64,000 nt of DNA from Aquibium oceanicum (GTDB lineage: Bacteria; Pseudomonadota; Alphaproteobacteria; Rhizobiales; Rhizobiaceae): assembly GCF_001889605.1 (NCBI RefSeq), contig NZ_CP018171.1:3246501-3310500 (forward strand), given 5' to 3'. The notes below the pieces were generated by a model that was not told where the DNA came from, searched no databases, and saw nothing but the letters and a program-made list of their open reading frames with translations. Positions 15,474 through 23,262 of the stretch are shown here, piece after piece. Every line of letters begins with the position of its first letter. The first letter of the stretch is position 1. Both the position numbers and the translations under genes were made by a program.

Positions 15474-16238
15474 ATGCAGTTCACACCGCGCCAGACCGAA
15501 ATCATGCTCGCCGCCCGTCGCGACGGCGCTGCCAGCATCTCGGCGCTCGCCGCCAGCCTCGGCGTCTCGCTGGAGACGGTGCGACGGGACATCCGGCCGC
15601 TGGTCGACGACGGCCATCTGGTGAAGATGCACGGCGCCATCCAGCTTCCCGACCACGGTCGCGAGGCGCCCTTCGACCGGCGCATGCGCGAGAACGCCGT
15701 CGAGAAGCGGCGCATCGCCCACCACATAGCGGCCAGCATCCGCGACGGCGACAGCATCATGCTGGACACGGGCACGACTACGAGCATCCTGGCGCGCGAG
15801 CTTTCAGCCCGGCGCGAACTGACCATCGTGACCAATTCCTCCGACATCGCGCGCACGCTGGCGACGGTCAACGGCAACAAGGTCTTCATGGCCGGCGGCG
15901 AACTGCACGGCGACAACGGCGCGGCCTTCGGCCGGACGGCCATCGACTTCATCGCCCGGTTCCGCGTGCGCCACGCGATCATTTCCATCGGCGCCGTCGA
16001 CGCCGCGCTCGGGCCGATGGACTATCTGCTCGAGGAAGCCGAGTTCGCACGCATGGCACTCCAGTGCGGTGAGCGCCGCATCATCGCCACCGACCACACC
16101 AAGTTCGGCCGCGCCGCGTTGGTGAAGGTCTGCGGCTTCGGCGACTTCGACCTCTTGGTCAGCGACCGTGCGCCGCCGGGCGAGATAGCGGAGGCGATCG
16201 AAGCGGCGGGGGCGACGTGGGAGGTAGCGGAGAGTTAG
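15474..16238 (+). CDS. DeoR/GlpR-family transcriptional regulator
   Basis: A 254-residue regulator. The N-terminal winged HTH_DeoR has a recognition region SISALAASLGVSLETVRRDI (about 21-40), the classical DeoR signature. The C-terminal DeoRC sugar-phosphate-type sensor (about 75-235) contains LDTGTTTSILAREL and VTNSSDIARTL, which bind phosphorylated ligands in this family. It is divergent from the betaine-type operon with 205 bp between the starts, so it probably represses that operon. The operon encodes a kinase, so a phosphorylated intermediate would be a sensible inducer; this is inference. The start has no perfect ribosome-binding site, but the frame begins directly with the HTH. Confidence 0.88.
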   Translation: MQFTPRQTEIMLAARRDGAASISALAASLGVSLETVRRDIRPLVDDGHLVKMHGAIQLPDHGREAPFDRRMRENAVEKRRIAHHIAASIRDGDSIMLDTGTTTSILARELSARRELTIVTNSSDIARTLATVNGNKVFMAGGELHGDNGAAFGRTAIDFIARFRVRHAIISIGAVDAALGPMDYLLEEAEFARMALQCGERRIIATDHTKFGRAALVKVCGFGDFDLLVSDRAPPGEIAEAIEAAGATWEVAES

Positions 16239-16315
16239 TCAGGGGAGCCAGGATAGCATTGATTCTCGTCGCCCAAAAGGCTATCTGTACGCTTTCAAGA
16301 AGTACGGAAACTCTA

Positions 16316-16594
16316 ATGCCTCGCCCAGCAGTCGAAGACAACGCCCGGATGTCGATCCGCATCAAGCCCCGGGACAAGGCGACGATCATGCGCGCCTCGA
16401 TGCTGGCGGAGACGGACATGACGGACTTCATCATACGGACTGCCGTGAAGGCGGCCGAGGAGTTGATCGAGAAGGCGGAAACCACTCTGCTGACAGAACG
16501 AGACAGCATCCGCGTCCTCGAGCTTCTGGAAAGCCCTCCGGAGCCGAACGAGAGAATGCGAGCTGCTGCCCGAGCTTTGCCGCTTAAGGAATGA
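16316..16594 (+). CDS. DUF1778/TacA-type antitoxin
   Basis: A 92-residue ribbon-helix-helix antitoxin. The N-terminal MSIRIKPRDKATIMRAS is the RHH strand and first helix, and TDMTDFIIRTAVKAAEELIE the second helix, with the sequence typical of DUF1778. The C-terminal tail (SPPEPNERMRAAARALP) is the region that wraps and neutralises the GNAT toxin in TacAT complexes. ATG at 16316 (MPRPAVEDNARM) is chosen over an upstream in-frame ATG because it begins right before the RHH. Its stop overlaps the toxin start as ATGA, the normal coupling for these modules. It probably autorepresses its own promoter. Confidence 0.85.
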   Translation: MPRPAVEDNARMSIRIKPRDKATIMRASMLAETDMTDFIIRTAVKAAEELIEKAETTLLTERDSIRVLELLESPPEPNERMRAAARALPLKE

Positions 16595-17118
16595 CACAGC
16601 TGGCGTGGCGCGAGGAACCGATCAGCAAATCGCACGACCGGGAGAACTTCGACTGCGGCGAACCACACTTGAACGACTATCTTCGCCGCCACGCCCGAAA
16701 AAATCACGAACGAGGTGCGTCCAAGACGTTTGTCGCCCTGTCGCGCGCAGACGAGAGGAAGATCGTCGGCTACTACAGCCTTAGCCCGGCTGCGCTCGCA
16801 TTCCAGCGCACGCCCGAGATCATCAGGCGCGGCCTTGCCCGGTACGACGTACCAGGGTTCAGACTCGGCCGATTGGCCGTCGAGCGGGGGATGCAAGGGA
16901 ACGGCCTGGGAGGACAATTGCTCCTTTCAGCGGCGCGTCGGTGCATCCTCGCTTCGTCGGAAGTGGGCGGCATCATTCTCCTGATCGACGCGAAGAACGA
17001 GCATGTCGCCGGGTGGTACGGCCGCTATGGCCCGATCGCGCTCGCGGACGAACCTTTGTCCCTCGTGCTTCCGCTGGCGCCGATCGCCATGCTGCTGCGG
17101 TCCGAGGGCAAGCTGTAG
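16591..17118 (+). CDS. GNAT-family toxin of TacAT type
   Basis: A 175-residue Gcn5-type N-acetyltransferase. TacT-like toxins acetylate the amino group of charged aminoacyl-tRNA and stop translation. The acetyl-CoA pyrophosphate loop is RGMQGNGLGGQLL (about 89-101). The HDRENFDCGEPHLNDYLRRHA opening is characteristic of this toxin group, and a Tyr in WYGRYGPIAL (about 142-151) matches the position of the catalytic tyrosine. It is coupled to the upstream DUF1778 antitoxin. The gene looks complete and unbroken, so the module is probably functional. Confidence 0.87.
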   Translation: MTQLAWREEPISKSHDRENFDCGEPHLNDYLRRHARKNHERGASKTFVALSRADERKIVGYYSLSPAALAFQRTPEIIRRGLARYDVPGFRLGRLAVERGMQGNGLGGQLLLSAARRCILASSEVGGIILLIDAKNEHVAGWYGRYGPIALADEPLSLVLPLAPIAMLLRSEGKL

Positions 17119-17134
17119 CTTTGATCCCTTCCGC

Positions 17135-18751
17135 TCAAAGCGCCGGATCGCCCACGATCTCGATCAAGCTCGGCCCGTCCGGCGCCGAGGCGCGCCTCAA
17201 TGCGTCGCCGAGGCTCGTCAGGCTGTCGATGCGCTCGGCTTGCATGCCGTAGGCCTGCGCGGCGAGACAGAAATCCGGCGCCGAGGGCCTGACGCCGACC
17301 GGCGCGATGCCTGCTTCGACCATCGCGCTTTCGATCTCCTGGAAGCCGTTGTTGTTCCACACGACGAAGACCACTTTGGCCTTCTCGTCCATGGCCGTAC
17401 CGAGCTCGGCCAGCACGAACTGCATGCCGCCGTCGCCAGCCAGGCACACGACCGGCACGTCGGGCCGGCCGAGCGCGGCGCCGATGGCGGCGGGCGGTCC
17501 GTAGCCGAGCGCGCCGTAGCCGGTCGCGGCATTGTACCAGCCTCCCGGCCGGTCGTGGTCGTAGAAGAGATTGCCGGCATAGATCGCCTGCGTGGAATCC
17601 CCGACGATGAACGCTCCCGGCATCGCCTCGCGGATCGCTTCCAGGGCACCGACATGCGTCCGGTAGCGGTCGCCGATTTCTTCCCAGGCGGCTTCGCGCG
17701 CGGCTTCCGCCCGCGCCGCGCCAGTCGATGGAGTATCGCTTGCATCCGAAGCATCTCCGGCCGAGCGGCTTCTCTCGATTGCCGCAGACAGGCTTTCGAG
17801 CGCTACTGACGCGTCAGCCTGGATCGCGATCTCCGCCGGCCGACGCGCCAGCTGTGCCGCGTCGATGTCGATCCGGACGAGGTTCTGGAGGTCCGGGAAG
17901 CCGCCGACCGCGTACATGTCGTAGTCGGTCGGCCCGAACTCGGTCCCGACCGCCAGAACCGCGTCGCTGTCCGCAAGCAGCGCCCGCACCGCCTTGAGGC
18001 TCGGGCTGGCAGGCACCAGCAGCGGTTGGGCGTGCATGATGCCGCGCGCGTTGGCGGTGGCGACCACCGGCGCGTCGAGGCGCTGAGCGATCCGCGCGAC
18101 GAGGTCCGCCGCGCCTTTGGCGCCGCCGCCGATCAGGATCGCCGGCCGTTTCGCCTTCGCGAGCACTTTCGCCGCGCGGTCAATAGCATCCGGGTCCGGC
18201 AATACCGCGCCACCGCTATCCGCCACAGCGCCGTCCTCGGAACAGGGCAGCGACATCACGTCGGTCGGTATCTCGATGTGCACCGGCCCCGGCCGGCCGG
18301 AGGAGAACAGCGCGAAGGCGCGATCGATCGCGGGCGCCAGATCCTCCGGTGCCTCGATACGCTCCGACGACAGACAAAAACTGCGCATCAGCGCCCGCTG
18401 GTCGGGAAGTTCGTGCAGGTGGCCGAGCCCCTTGCCCAGCGTGGCGCGGGCGTTGACGCCCGAGATCGCGAGCACCGGCACGGAATCGGCGCGCGCCTGC
18501 GCCATCGCCGTCACGGCATTGGTGAGGCCCGGACCGGTGATCAGGAAGGCGACTCCCGGCTTGCCGGTGGCCCGCGCATAGCCGTCGGCCATGAAGCCCG
18601 CCGCCTGCTCGTGCCGCGGCGTGACGTGACGGATGCGCGAGGCGGCGAGGCCGCGGTAAAGCTCGATCGTGTGGACGCCGGGAATGCCGAAGACGATCTC
18701 GACGCCCCTCGCCTCGAGCAGCCCGACCAGCATCTCCCCGACGGTCTTCAT
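17135..18751 (-). CDS. ThDP-dependent decarboxylase, AruI-like (5-guanidino-2-oxopentanoate decarboxylase)
   Basis: A 538-residue acetolactate-synthase-fold enzyme with three ThDP domains. The catalytic Glu lies in PRHEQAAGFMADGYAR (Glu48). The central nucleotide-like domain spans about 190-325. The C-terminal ThDP motif runs from AGDGGMQF to WNNNGF. The opening MKTVGEMLVGLLEARGVE and FGIPGVHTIELYRGLA match the AruI subfamily, which decarboxylates 2-ketoarginine to 4-guanidinobutyraldehyde. The frame stays open far upstream, but ATG at 18751 has AGAGG about 7 bases before it. It follows the amidinohydrolase gene by 71 bp on the same strand. The partner transaminase AruH and an aldehyde dehydrogenase are not in the window. 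Acetolactate synthase is less likely, as no regulatory subunit is nearby. Confidence 0.7.
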   Translation of the reverse strand: MKTVGEMLVGLLEARGVEIVFGIPGVHTIELYRGLAASRIRHVTPRHEQAAGFMADGYARATGKPGVAFLITGPGLTNAVTAMAQARADSVPVLAISGVNARATLGKGLGHLHELPDQRALMRSFCLSSERIEAPEDLAPAIDRAFALFSSGRPGPVHIEIPTDVMSLPCSEDGAVADSGGAVLPDPDAIDRAAKVLAKAKRPAILIGGGAKGAADLVARIAQRLDAPVVATANARGIMHAQPLLVPASPSLKAVRALLADSDAVLAVGTEFGPTDYDMYAVGGFPDLQNLVRIDIDAAQLARRPAEIAIQADASVALESLSAAIERSRSAGDASDASDTPSTGAARAEAAREAAWEEIGDRYRTHVGALEAIREAMPGAFIVGDSTQAIYAGNLFYDHDRPGGWYNAATGYGALGYGPPAAIGAALGRPDVPVVCLAGDGGMQFVLAELGTAMDEKAKVVFVVWNNNGFQEIESAMVEAGIAPVGVRPSAPDFCLAAQAYGMQAERIDSLTSLGDALRRASAPDGPSLIEIVGDPAL

Positions 18752-18822
18752 GCGCATGCCTCTTGGTTGTCTGGAAAAGGTCGCGGTGCCCGCAGCCGCT
18801 TCACCGACCGTCCCCAGTCCTG

Positions 18823-19695
18823 TCACCGGCGCAGGATCGGGCGCGTCAGGCAGGTCGGACCGCCCTCGCAGGCGATGCACAGGGCATCCGCCTCGAAGGT
18901 CTTCACAGTGCAGCCGGCGGCTTCCATGGCGGCCTTGGTCTTCGGGAAGCCCGCGACCGCGATCACCTCGTGCGGCGCGGTCGGCAGCACGTTGAGCGAC
19001 AGGCCGAGGCTCTTGGCGAATTCCTCCGGGTCGCCTTCCACCAGTTCGATGCCGCGCGCCTTCAGCATCTGCCAGAACGGCGCCGGCAGCAGCGGCGAAT
19101 GGACCAGCGCGAGATCGTCGGCGAGCGGGCTGATGACGGACATCAGGTGCAGGCAGGCCTCCTCGCCCTGCCACAGCGGCAGGTCGTAGCCGAACACCGA
19201 AACCCCGATCGGCCCAAGGATGTTGGCGAGTTGCTGAATGCCCTTCTGGTTGGTGCGCACGCCGCGCCCGACCGCGAGCGTGTTGCGGTCGACCCAAACG
19301 CAGTCGCCGCCTTCCACCTGTCCCGCGCCCTCGACGCGCCCGAGGATCGGGATGCCGAGCCGGCGATAGGCGGCCTCGTGAAGCGCCGGCTCGTCGCGGC
19401 GCAGCGGCTTTCCCATGGAGAGGATGACGGCGCCGGCCTCGGTCATCAGCGACGGATCGTGCGTGAAGACGGAATCGGCCAGCCCGTCGTCGCCGTCATC
19501 CAGCCATTCGATTTCGGCACCCGTCTCCGCCACCAGCGCGGCGAGCCCGTCGTGCTGTGCGGCCGCCCTGGAATGGTCGAAGCCCGGACCGTAGTGCCAT
19601 TTCGCCCGGTCCGCGCCGCGCATGGCACCCCTGGCGGAGCGCATCAGCACCCGCAGAAGCGGCGCCGCCATGGATTGAGACCCGATACCTTCCAC
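18823..19695 (-). CDS. Amidinotransferase/dimethylargininase-family hydrolase
   Basis: A 290-residue five-bladed pentein-fold guanidino enzyme. Substrate acidic residues lie in DSVFTHDPSLM (Asp74) and QVEGGDCVW (Glu128). The catalytic His is in EEACLHLMSV (His183) and the nucleophilic Cys in CEGGPTCLTRP (Cys282). The arrangement fits dimethylargininase or arginine deiminase relatives, which hydrolyse a guanidino carbon. The start is GTG at 19695: GGGAGG lies exactly 7 bases upstream, and the resulting GSQSMAAPLLRVL opening matches the family N-terminus better than the ATG at 19671. It is co-directional with the AruI-like gene and divergent from an amino-acid-type importer. The substrate could be a methylated arginine or a guanidino acid. 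Confidence 0.78.
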   Translation of the reverse strand: MEGIGSQSMAAPLLRVLMRSARGAMRGADRAKWHYGPGFDHSRAAAQHDGLAALVAETGAEIEWLDDGDDGLADSVFTHDPSLMTEAGAVILSMGKPLRRDEPALHEAAYRRLGIPILGRVEGAGQVEGGDCVWVDRNTLAVGRGVRTNQKGIQQLANILGPIGVSVFGYDLPLWQGEEACLHLMSVISPLADDLALVHSPLLPAPFWQMLKARGIELVEGDPEEFAKSLGLSLNVLPTAPHEVIAVAGFPKTKAAMEAAGCTVKTFEADALCIACEGGPTCLTRPILRR

Positions 19696-19908
19696 GCCGC
19701 CGCCTCCCGGTTCTTGGCCACCGCCACGGTGGCGGTTCGTCCATACACGCTCGCCAAACGCGGCGGCAAGGGCCGCCATGGCTTCCGGGCCTGCCCGGTT
19801 GACGCCGTCGCGCAAACCGGTCCATCTTGGAACGAACAGGGGAACAAAGAGCGTGAACACACGCCTTGGCACGACGGGATCGGTGGGATCCGCCGCGGAA
19901 TTGACGCG
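19696..19908. promoter_or_regulatory. Divergent promoter region of guanidino locus
   Basis: These 213 bp separate the leftward amidinohydrolase from the rightward ABC transporter and must contain both promoters. A small palindrome, CCGCCA-CGG-TGGCGG (19721-19735), is the clearest structure and could be an operator. No regulator gene adjoins the locus, so its control is unknown. Confidence 0.4.
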
Positions 19909-20718
19909 ATGACGCAATCGCGCGCCGATGCAATGGCGGCGACGGCCGACGAACCGGCCGAGGCGATCCACATCGAGGACCTGCACAAGAAGTTCGGCCT
20001 GCTGCACGTGCTCAAGGGCGTCTCGCTGTCGGCGCGCGACGGCGGCGTCGTCGCGATCATCGGCGGCAGCGGCTCCGGCAAGTCGACGCTCCTGCGTTGC
20101 ATCAACTGCCTGGAGAACCCGACCAGCGGCCTGATCCGCGTCAACGGCGAAGAGATCCGGCTAAAGGACGACGGTCACGGCGGCAAGATGCCGGCCGACC
20201 GGCGCCAGATCGAGCGCATCCGCTCGCGCCTTGGCATGGTCTTCCAGAGCTTCAACCTGTGGAGCCACATGACGCTGATCGAGAACGTCATCGAGGTTCC
20301 GGTGCACGTGCTGGGGGTGTCGAAGGCCGAAGCGACGGCGACCGGAGAGGCGCTGCTGGAGCGGGTCGGGCTCGCCGAGAAACGCGACGTCTACCCCGCC
20401 TTCCTCTCGGGCGGCCAGCAGCAGCGCGGCGCCATCGCCCGCGCGCTCGCCATCCAGCCGCGCGTGATGCTGTTCGACGAGCCGACCTCCGCGCTCGATC
20501 CCGAACTCGTCGGCGAAGTGCTGAAGGTGATCGGCGACCTGGCCCGGGAGGGCCGCACGATGGTCCTGGTGACCCACGAGATGAAGTTCGCCCGCGAGGT
20601 CGCGAGCCACGTGGTCTACCTCTACAACGGACTGGTCGAGGAAGAAGGCCCGCCCGACCAGCTCTTCGGCGCGCCGAAATCGGAGCGCCTGCAACAATTC
20701 CTCCGCACGGTCTCGTGA
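19909..20718 (+). CDS. Polar amino acid ABC transporter ATPase (HisP/GlnQ type)
   Basis: A 269-residue ATPase. Walker A is GGSGSGKST (52-60), the signature is LSGGQQQRGAIARA, Walker B is VMLFDEPTSALDP and the switch His lies in LVTHEMKFA. The insertion KDDGHGGKMPADRRQIERIR after Walker A is typical of the HisP/ArgT subgroup for basic amino acids. The start is ATG at 19909; the HTH-free N-terminus (about 20 residues) is variable in the family. The binding-protein gene follows after 48 bp. With a decarboxylase and amidinohydrolase next door, the likely cargo is arginine or another guanidino compound. Confidence 0.88.
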   Translation: MTQSRADAMAATADEPAEAIHIEDLHKKFGLLHVLKGVSLSARDGGVVAIIGGSGSGKSTLLRCINCLENPTSGLIRVNGEEIRLKDDGHGGKMPADRRQIERIRSRLGMVFQSFNLWSHMTLIENVIEVPVHVLGVSKAEATATGEALLERVGLAEKRDVYPAFLSGGQQQRGAIARALAIQPRVMLFDEPTSALDPELVGEVLKVIGDLAREGRTMVLVTHEMKFAREVASHVVYLYNGLVEEEGPPDQLFGAPKSERLQQFLRTVS

Positions 20719-20766
20719 GGGAGGAGGAACACCGTGGAACGAACAACGCAAGAATGGAGTAGCACC

Positions 20767-21546
20767 ATGAAATCCATCATGAAGCTTGCCGCCGGCGCCG
20801 TGATCTTCGGCGCGATGGCATTCGGGGCGCAGGCCCAGACCGTGAAGGTCGGCTTTTCGCCAGAGGCCTATCCGCCCTTCTGGTCGGCCGACGCCTCCGG
20901 CAACTGGACCGGTTGGGAAGTCGAGATCATCGAGGCCGTCTGCGCCGAGGCCAAGCTCGACTGCGAACTGACGCCGATCCCCTGGGACGGTCTCATTCCG
21001 GCGCTGACGACCAAGAAGATCGACGCGATCATGAACTCCATGTCGATCACCGCCGAGCGCGAGAAGTCGATCGCCTTTTCGGACAAATACTACAACACGC
21101 CGACCGCGATCGCGGGTCCCAAGGGCATGGATTTCGAGCCCACGGTCGAGGGACTTGAGGGCAAGATCATCGGCGTCCAGGTCTCCACCGTCCATTCGGC
21201 ATACGTGAAGAAGCACTTCGCCGACGCGGTGGCCGAGATCAAGGAATACCAGACGCAGGACGAGGCGAACCAGGATCTCGCCGCCGGCCGCATCGATGCG
21301 ACGCAGGCAGACGCCATCGCGCTCGACGCCTTCCTGAAGTCCGATCAGGGCCAGGCCTGCTGCGACCTGAAGGGCAACGTCGCGGAAGACCTGGAAATCC
21401 TCGGACCGGGCGTCGGCGCGGGCGTCCGCAAGGAGGACACCGAGCTCAAGGAGAAGCTCAACGCCGCCATCGCGGCCATCCGGGAGAACGGCACCTACGA
21501 CGAGATCACCAAGAAGTACTTCGACTTCGACGTCTACGGCGGCTGA
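20767..21546 (+). CDS. Polar amino acid ABC transporter binding protein (ArgT/LAO type)
   Basis: A 259-residue periplasmic SBP_bac_3 protein. The signal peptide is MKSIMKLAAGAVIFGAMAFG with an AQAQ cleavage site near residue 23. Family landmarks are GFSPEAYPPFWSADASG, DGLIPALTTKKIDAIMNSMS and EREKSIAFSDKYY. DCELTPIPWD and QACCDLKG provide three Cys residues, unusually many for the family. ATG at 20767 has GGAG 7 bases upstream and is preferred over an in-frame ATG at 20734. A strong hairpin follows the stop, as is common after binding-protein genes made in excess over permeases. Confidence 0.88.
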   Translation: MKSIMKLAAGAVIFGAMAFGAQAQTVKVGFSPEAYPPFWSADASGNWTGWEVEIIEAVCAEAKLDCELTPIPWDGLIPALTTKKIDAIMNSMSITAEREKSIAFSDKYYNTPTAIAGPKGMDFEPTVEGLEGKIIGVQVSTVHSAYVKKHFADAVAEIKEYQTQDEANQDLAAGRIDATQADAIALDAFLKSDQGQACCDLKGNVAEDLEILGPGVGAGVRKEDTELKEKLNAAIAAIRENGTYDEITKKYFDFDVYGG

Positions 21547-21586
21547 TGTCCGGCCAGGCCGAATGACGGCCTGACATGCCCATGAC

Positions 21587-21633
21587 GGTGCCCGCTCCCA
21601 GCTGCCCACAGGCCAGCGACCGGGGCGGGCACC
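21587..21633 (+). terminator. Intra-operon hairpin after binding-protein gene
   Basis: GGTGCCCGCTCC (21587-21598) pairs with GGGGCGGGCACC (21622-21633), with one mismatch. A smaller stem, AGGCCG/CGGCCT, lies at 21556-21572. There is no T-run. It probably stabilises the binding-protein message and lowers read-through into the permeases. Confidence 0.6.
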
Positions 21634-21671
21634 GGCCCCGGCTCCACGTACGCTAAGGGAGACCTCCGCCG

Positions 21672-22421
21672 ATCGAAACGCTCCTCCTCCCCCTCGCGCA
21701 GACCTCCACCTTCGACCTTCTGGCCCTGCAGCCGCCCGGCTGGGGCGGAAACCTTCTCTACGGGCTGCTCAACTCCGTCATCATCGCGGTGGGCGCGTTC
21801 GGCTTCGGGCTGATCATCGGGGTCGGCGGCGCCTACGGAAAGCTCTATGGCGGCCCGGTGATCCGCGATCTCCTGGAGGTCTACACGACCATCGTGCGGG
21901 CAATCCCCGAACTGGTGCTGATCCTGCTCCTCTATTTCGCCGGCACGGACCTGATCAATCGCGCGCTCGACGCCTTCGGCTACGAACCGATCGACATCAA
22001 CGGACTGGTGGCAGGCATCTGGGTCCTGGCCTTCGTGCAGGGTGCCTATTCGACCGAGGTGATCCGCGGCGCCATCCTGGCGATCCCGCAGGGCCAGATC
22101 GAAGCGGCGCGCGCCTACGGCATGTCGCCTGGGATGCTGCTCCGCCGTATCACCATTCCCGCCATGCTGCCCTTCGCCATTCCGGGCCTCGCGAACCTGT
22201 GGCTCATCGCCACCAAGGACACCGCGCTGCTCGCCATCGTCGGCTTCAACGAATTGACGCAGCAGACCCGCACTGCGGCCGGCGCCACCAAGGCCTATTT
22301 CACCTTCTTCATGGCGGCGGGCGTGCTCTATCTGCTCTTGAGCCTCTTCTCCAATGTCATCATCGGCCGCATCGAGCGCTGGGCGCGGCGCGGCATGCCC
22401 GCCGCCGGAGGTGCCGGCTGA
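21672..22421 (+). CDS. Polar amino acid ABC permease (HisQ type), start codon uncertain
   Basis: A permease of about 250 residues with the BPD_transp_1 fold. The EAA loop is EAARAYGMSPGMLLRRI. The first membrane segment, YGLLNSVIIAVGAFGFGL, begins before the first standard start codon (GTG at 21789), which would split it. Upstream, in frame, the sequence reads IETLLLPLAQTSTFDLLALQ after an AAGGGAG ribosome-binding site (21655-21661), but the codon at 21672 is ATC, not ATG, GTG or TTG. A TAA at 21654 closes the frame further up. Either ATC is used, or a base or codon was lost or misread here. The stop overlaps the next permease start as TGATG. Confidence 0.8.
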   Translation: METLLLPLAQTSTFDLLALQPPGWGGNLLYGLLNSVIIAVGAFGFGLIIGVGGAYGKLYGGPVIRDLLEVYTTIVRAIPELVLILLLYFAGTDLINRALDAFGYEPIDINGLVAGIWVLAFVQGAYSTEVIRGAILAIPQGQIEAARAYGMSPGMLLRRITIPAMLPFAIPGLANLWLIATKDTALLAIVGFNELTQQTRTAAGATKAYFTFFMAAGVLYLLLSLFSNVIIGRIERWARRGMPAAGGAG

Positions 22422-23233
22422 TGGCCAACGTCGCCGAGATCACCCCCGACGAATTGCCCTCGCGGCGACGTTGGCTGCAGCCGCACCGGGCGATCATGAT
22501 CGCGGTGGCGGTCGGCCTCGTGCTCTTCGCCGCCTTCACCATGCGGTGGGACTGGATCGAGGACTACTGGCGGCTGGCGATCGAGGGCATGTGGCGCACG
22601 ATCTGGATCCTCGTCGTCACCTGCATCCTCGGCTTCATGTTCGCGATACCGCTCGGTCTCGTGCAGGTGACCGGCCCGCGATACCTCGCGATCCCGGCGC
22701 GGGCGTTCTGCACCGTCATCAGGGGCACGCCGCTGCTGCTACAGCTGTGGCTGCTCTATTACGGCCTCGGCTCGCTGTTTCCGCAGTTTCCGTGGATCCG
22801 CGGCTCGGACCTGTGGCCCTACCTGCGCCAGGCATGGCCTTACGCGGTGCTGTCGCTGACCATCTCCTTCGCCGCCTACGAAGGCGAAGTCATGCGCGGC
22901 GCCTTCGCGGGGGTTCCGCGCGGCCAGCTGGAATCCGCCCGTGCCTTCGGCATGAGCCGCTGGAAGATCTTTCGTCGTATCTGGCTGCCGCAGGCGATCC
23001 ACCGCGCCCTGCCGACGCTGGCGGGAGAGACCGTGCTGCAGCTCAAGGCCACGCCACTGGTGGCGACCATCACCGTGATCGACATCTTCGCGGTGGCAAG
23101 CCGCGTGCGCCAGGAAACCTTCATCGTCTACGAGCCGCTGCTCATCCTGGCGCTGATCTATCTTGCCATCACCGGCGTGATCGTCTTTGCATTCCGCAAG
23201 CTGGAAAGCCGGATTCCCTCGCGACTCGGCTGA
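22421..23233 (+). CDS. Polar amino acid ABC permease (HisM type)
   Basis: A 270-residue permease, second half of the heterodimeric channel. A cytoplasmic N-terminal tail (about 1-22) precedes the first helix, IMIAVAVGLVLFAAF, and five to six helices follow. CTVIRGTPLLLQLWLLYYGL is a family signature, and the EAA loop is ESARAFGMSRWKIFRRI. ATG at 22421 shares its A with the TGA of the preceding permease, so the two are translated together at equal rates. The stop is 29 bp before the TTG start of the amidohydrolase, implying one operon from 19909 to 24540. Confidence 0.9.
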   Translation: MANVAEITPDELPSRRRWLQPHRAIMIAVAVGLVLFAAFTMRWDWIEDYWRLAIEGMWRTIWILVVTCILGFMFAIPLGLVQVTGPRYLAIPARAFCTVIRGTPLLLQLWLLYYGLGSLFPQFPWIRGSDLWPYLRQAWPYAVLSLTISFAAYEGEVMRGAFAGVPRGQLESARAFGMSRWKIFRRIWLPQAIHRALPTLAGETVLQLKATPLVATITVIDIFAVASRVRQETFIVYEPLLILALIYLAITGVIVFAFRKLESRIPSRLG

Positions 23234-23262
23234 GCGGACCATTCTCGAACCGGAGCGCAACA

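Noticed and set aside
7826-16072. An 8.2-kb plus-strand open frame (over 2,700 codons) opposite the betaine operon
   Set aside because: It is the mirror of high-GC genes with strong codon bias. Its translation is Arg/His/Asp-rich low complexity without domains, and the minus strand carries seven well-defined gene products across the same bases.
18763-19908. Long N-terminal extension of the ABC ATPase frame upstream of 19909
   Set aside because: The extension lies antisense to the amidinohydrolase and has no ATPase features; the protein begins at ATG 19909.
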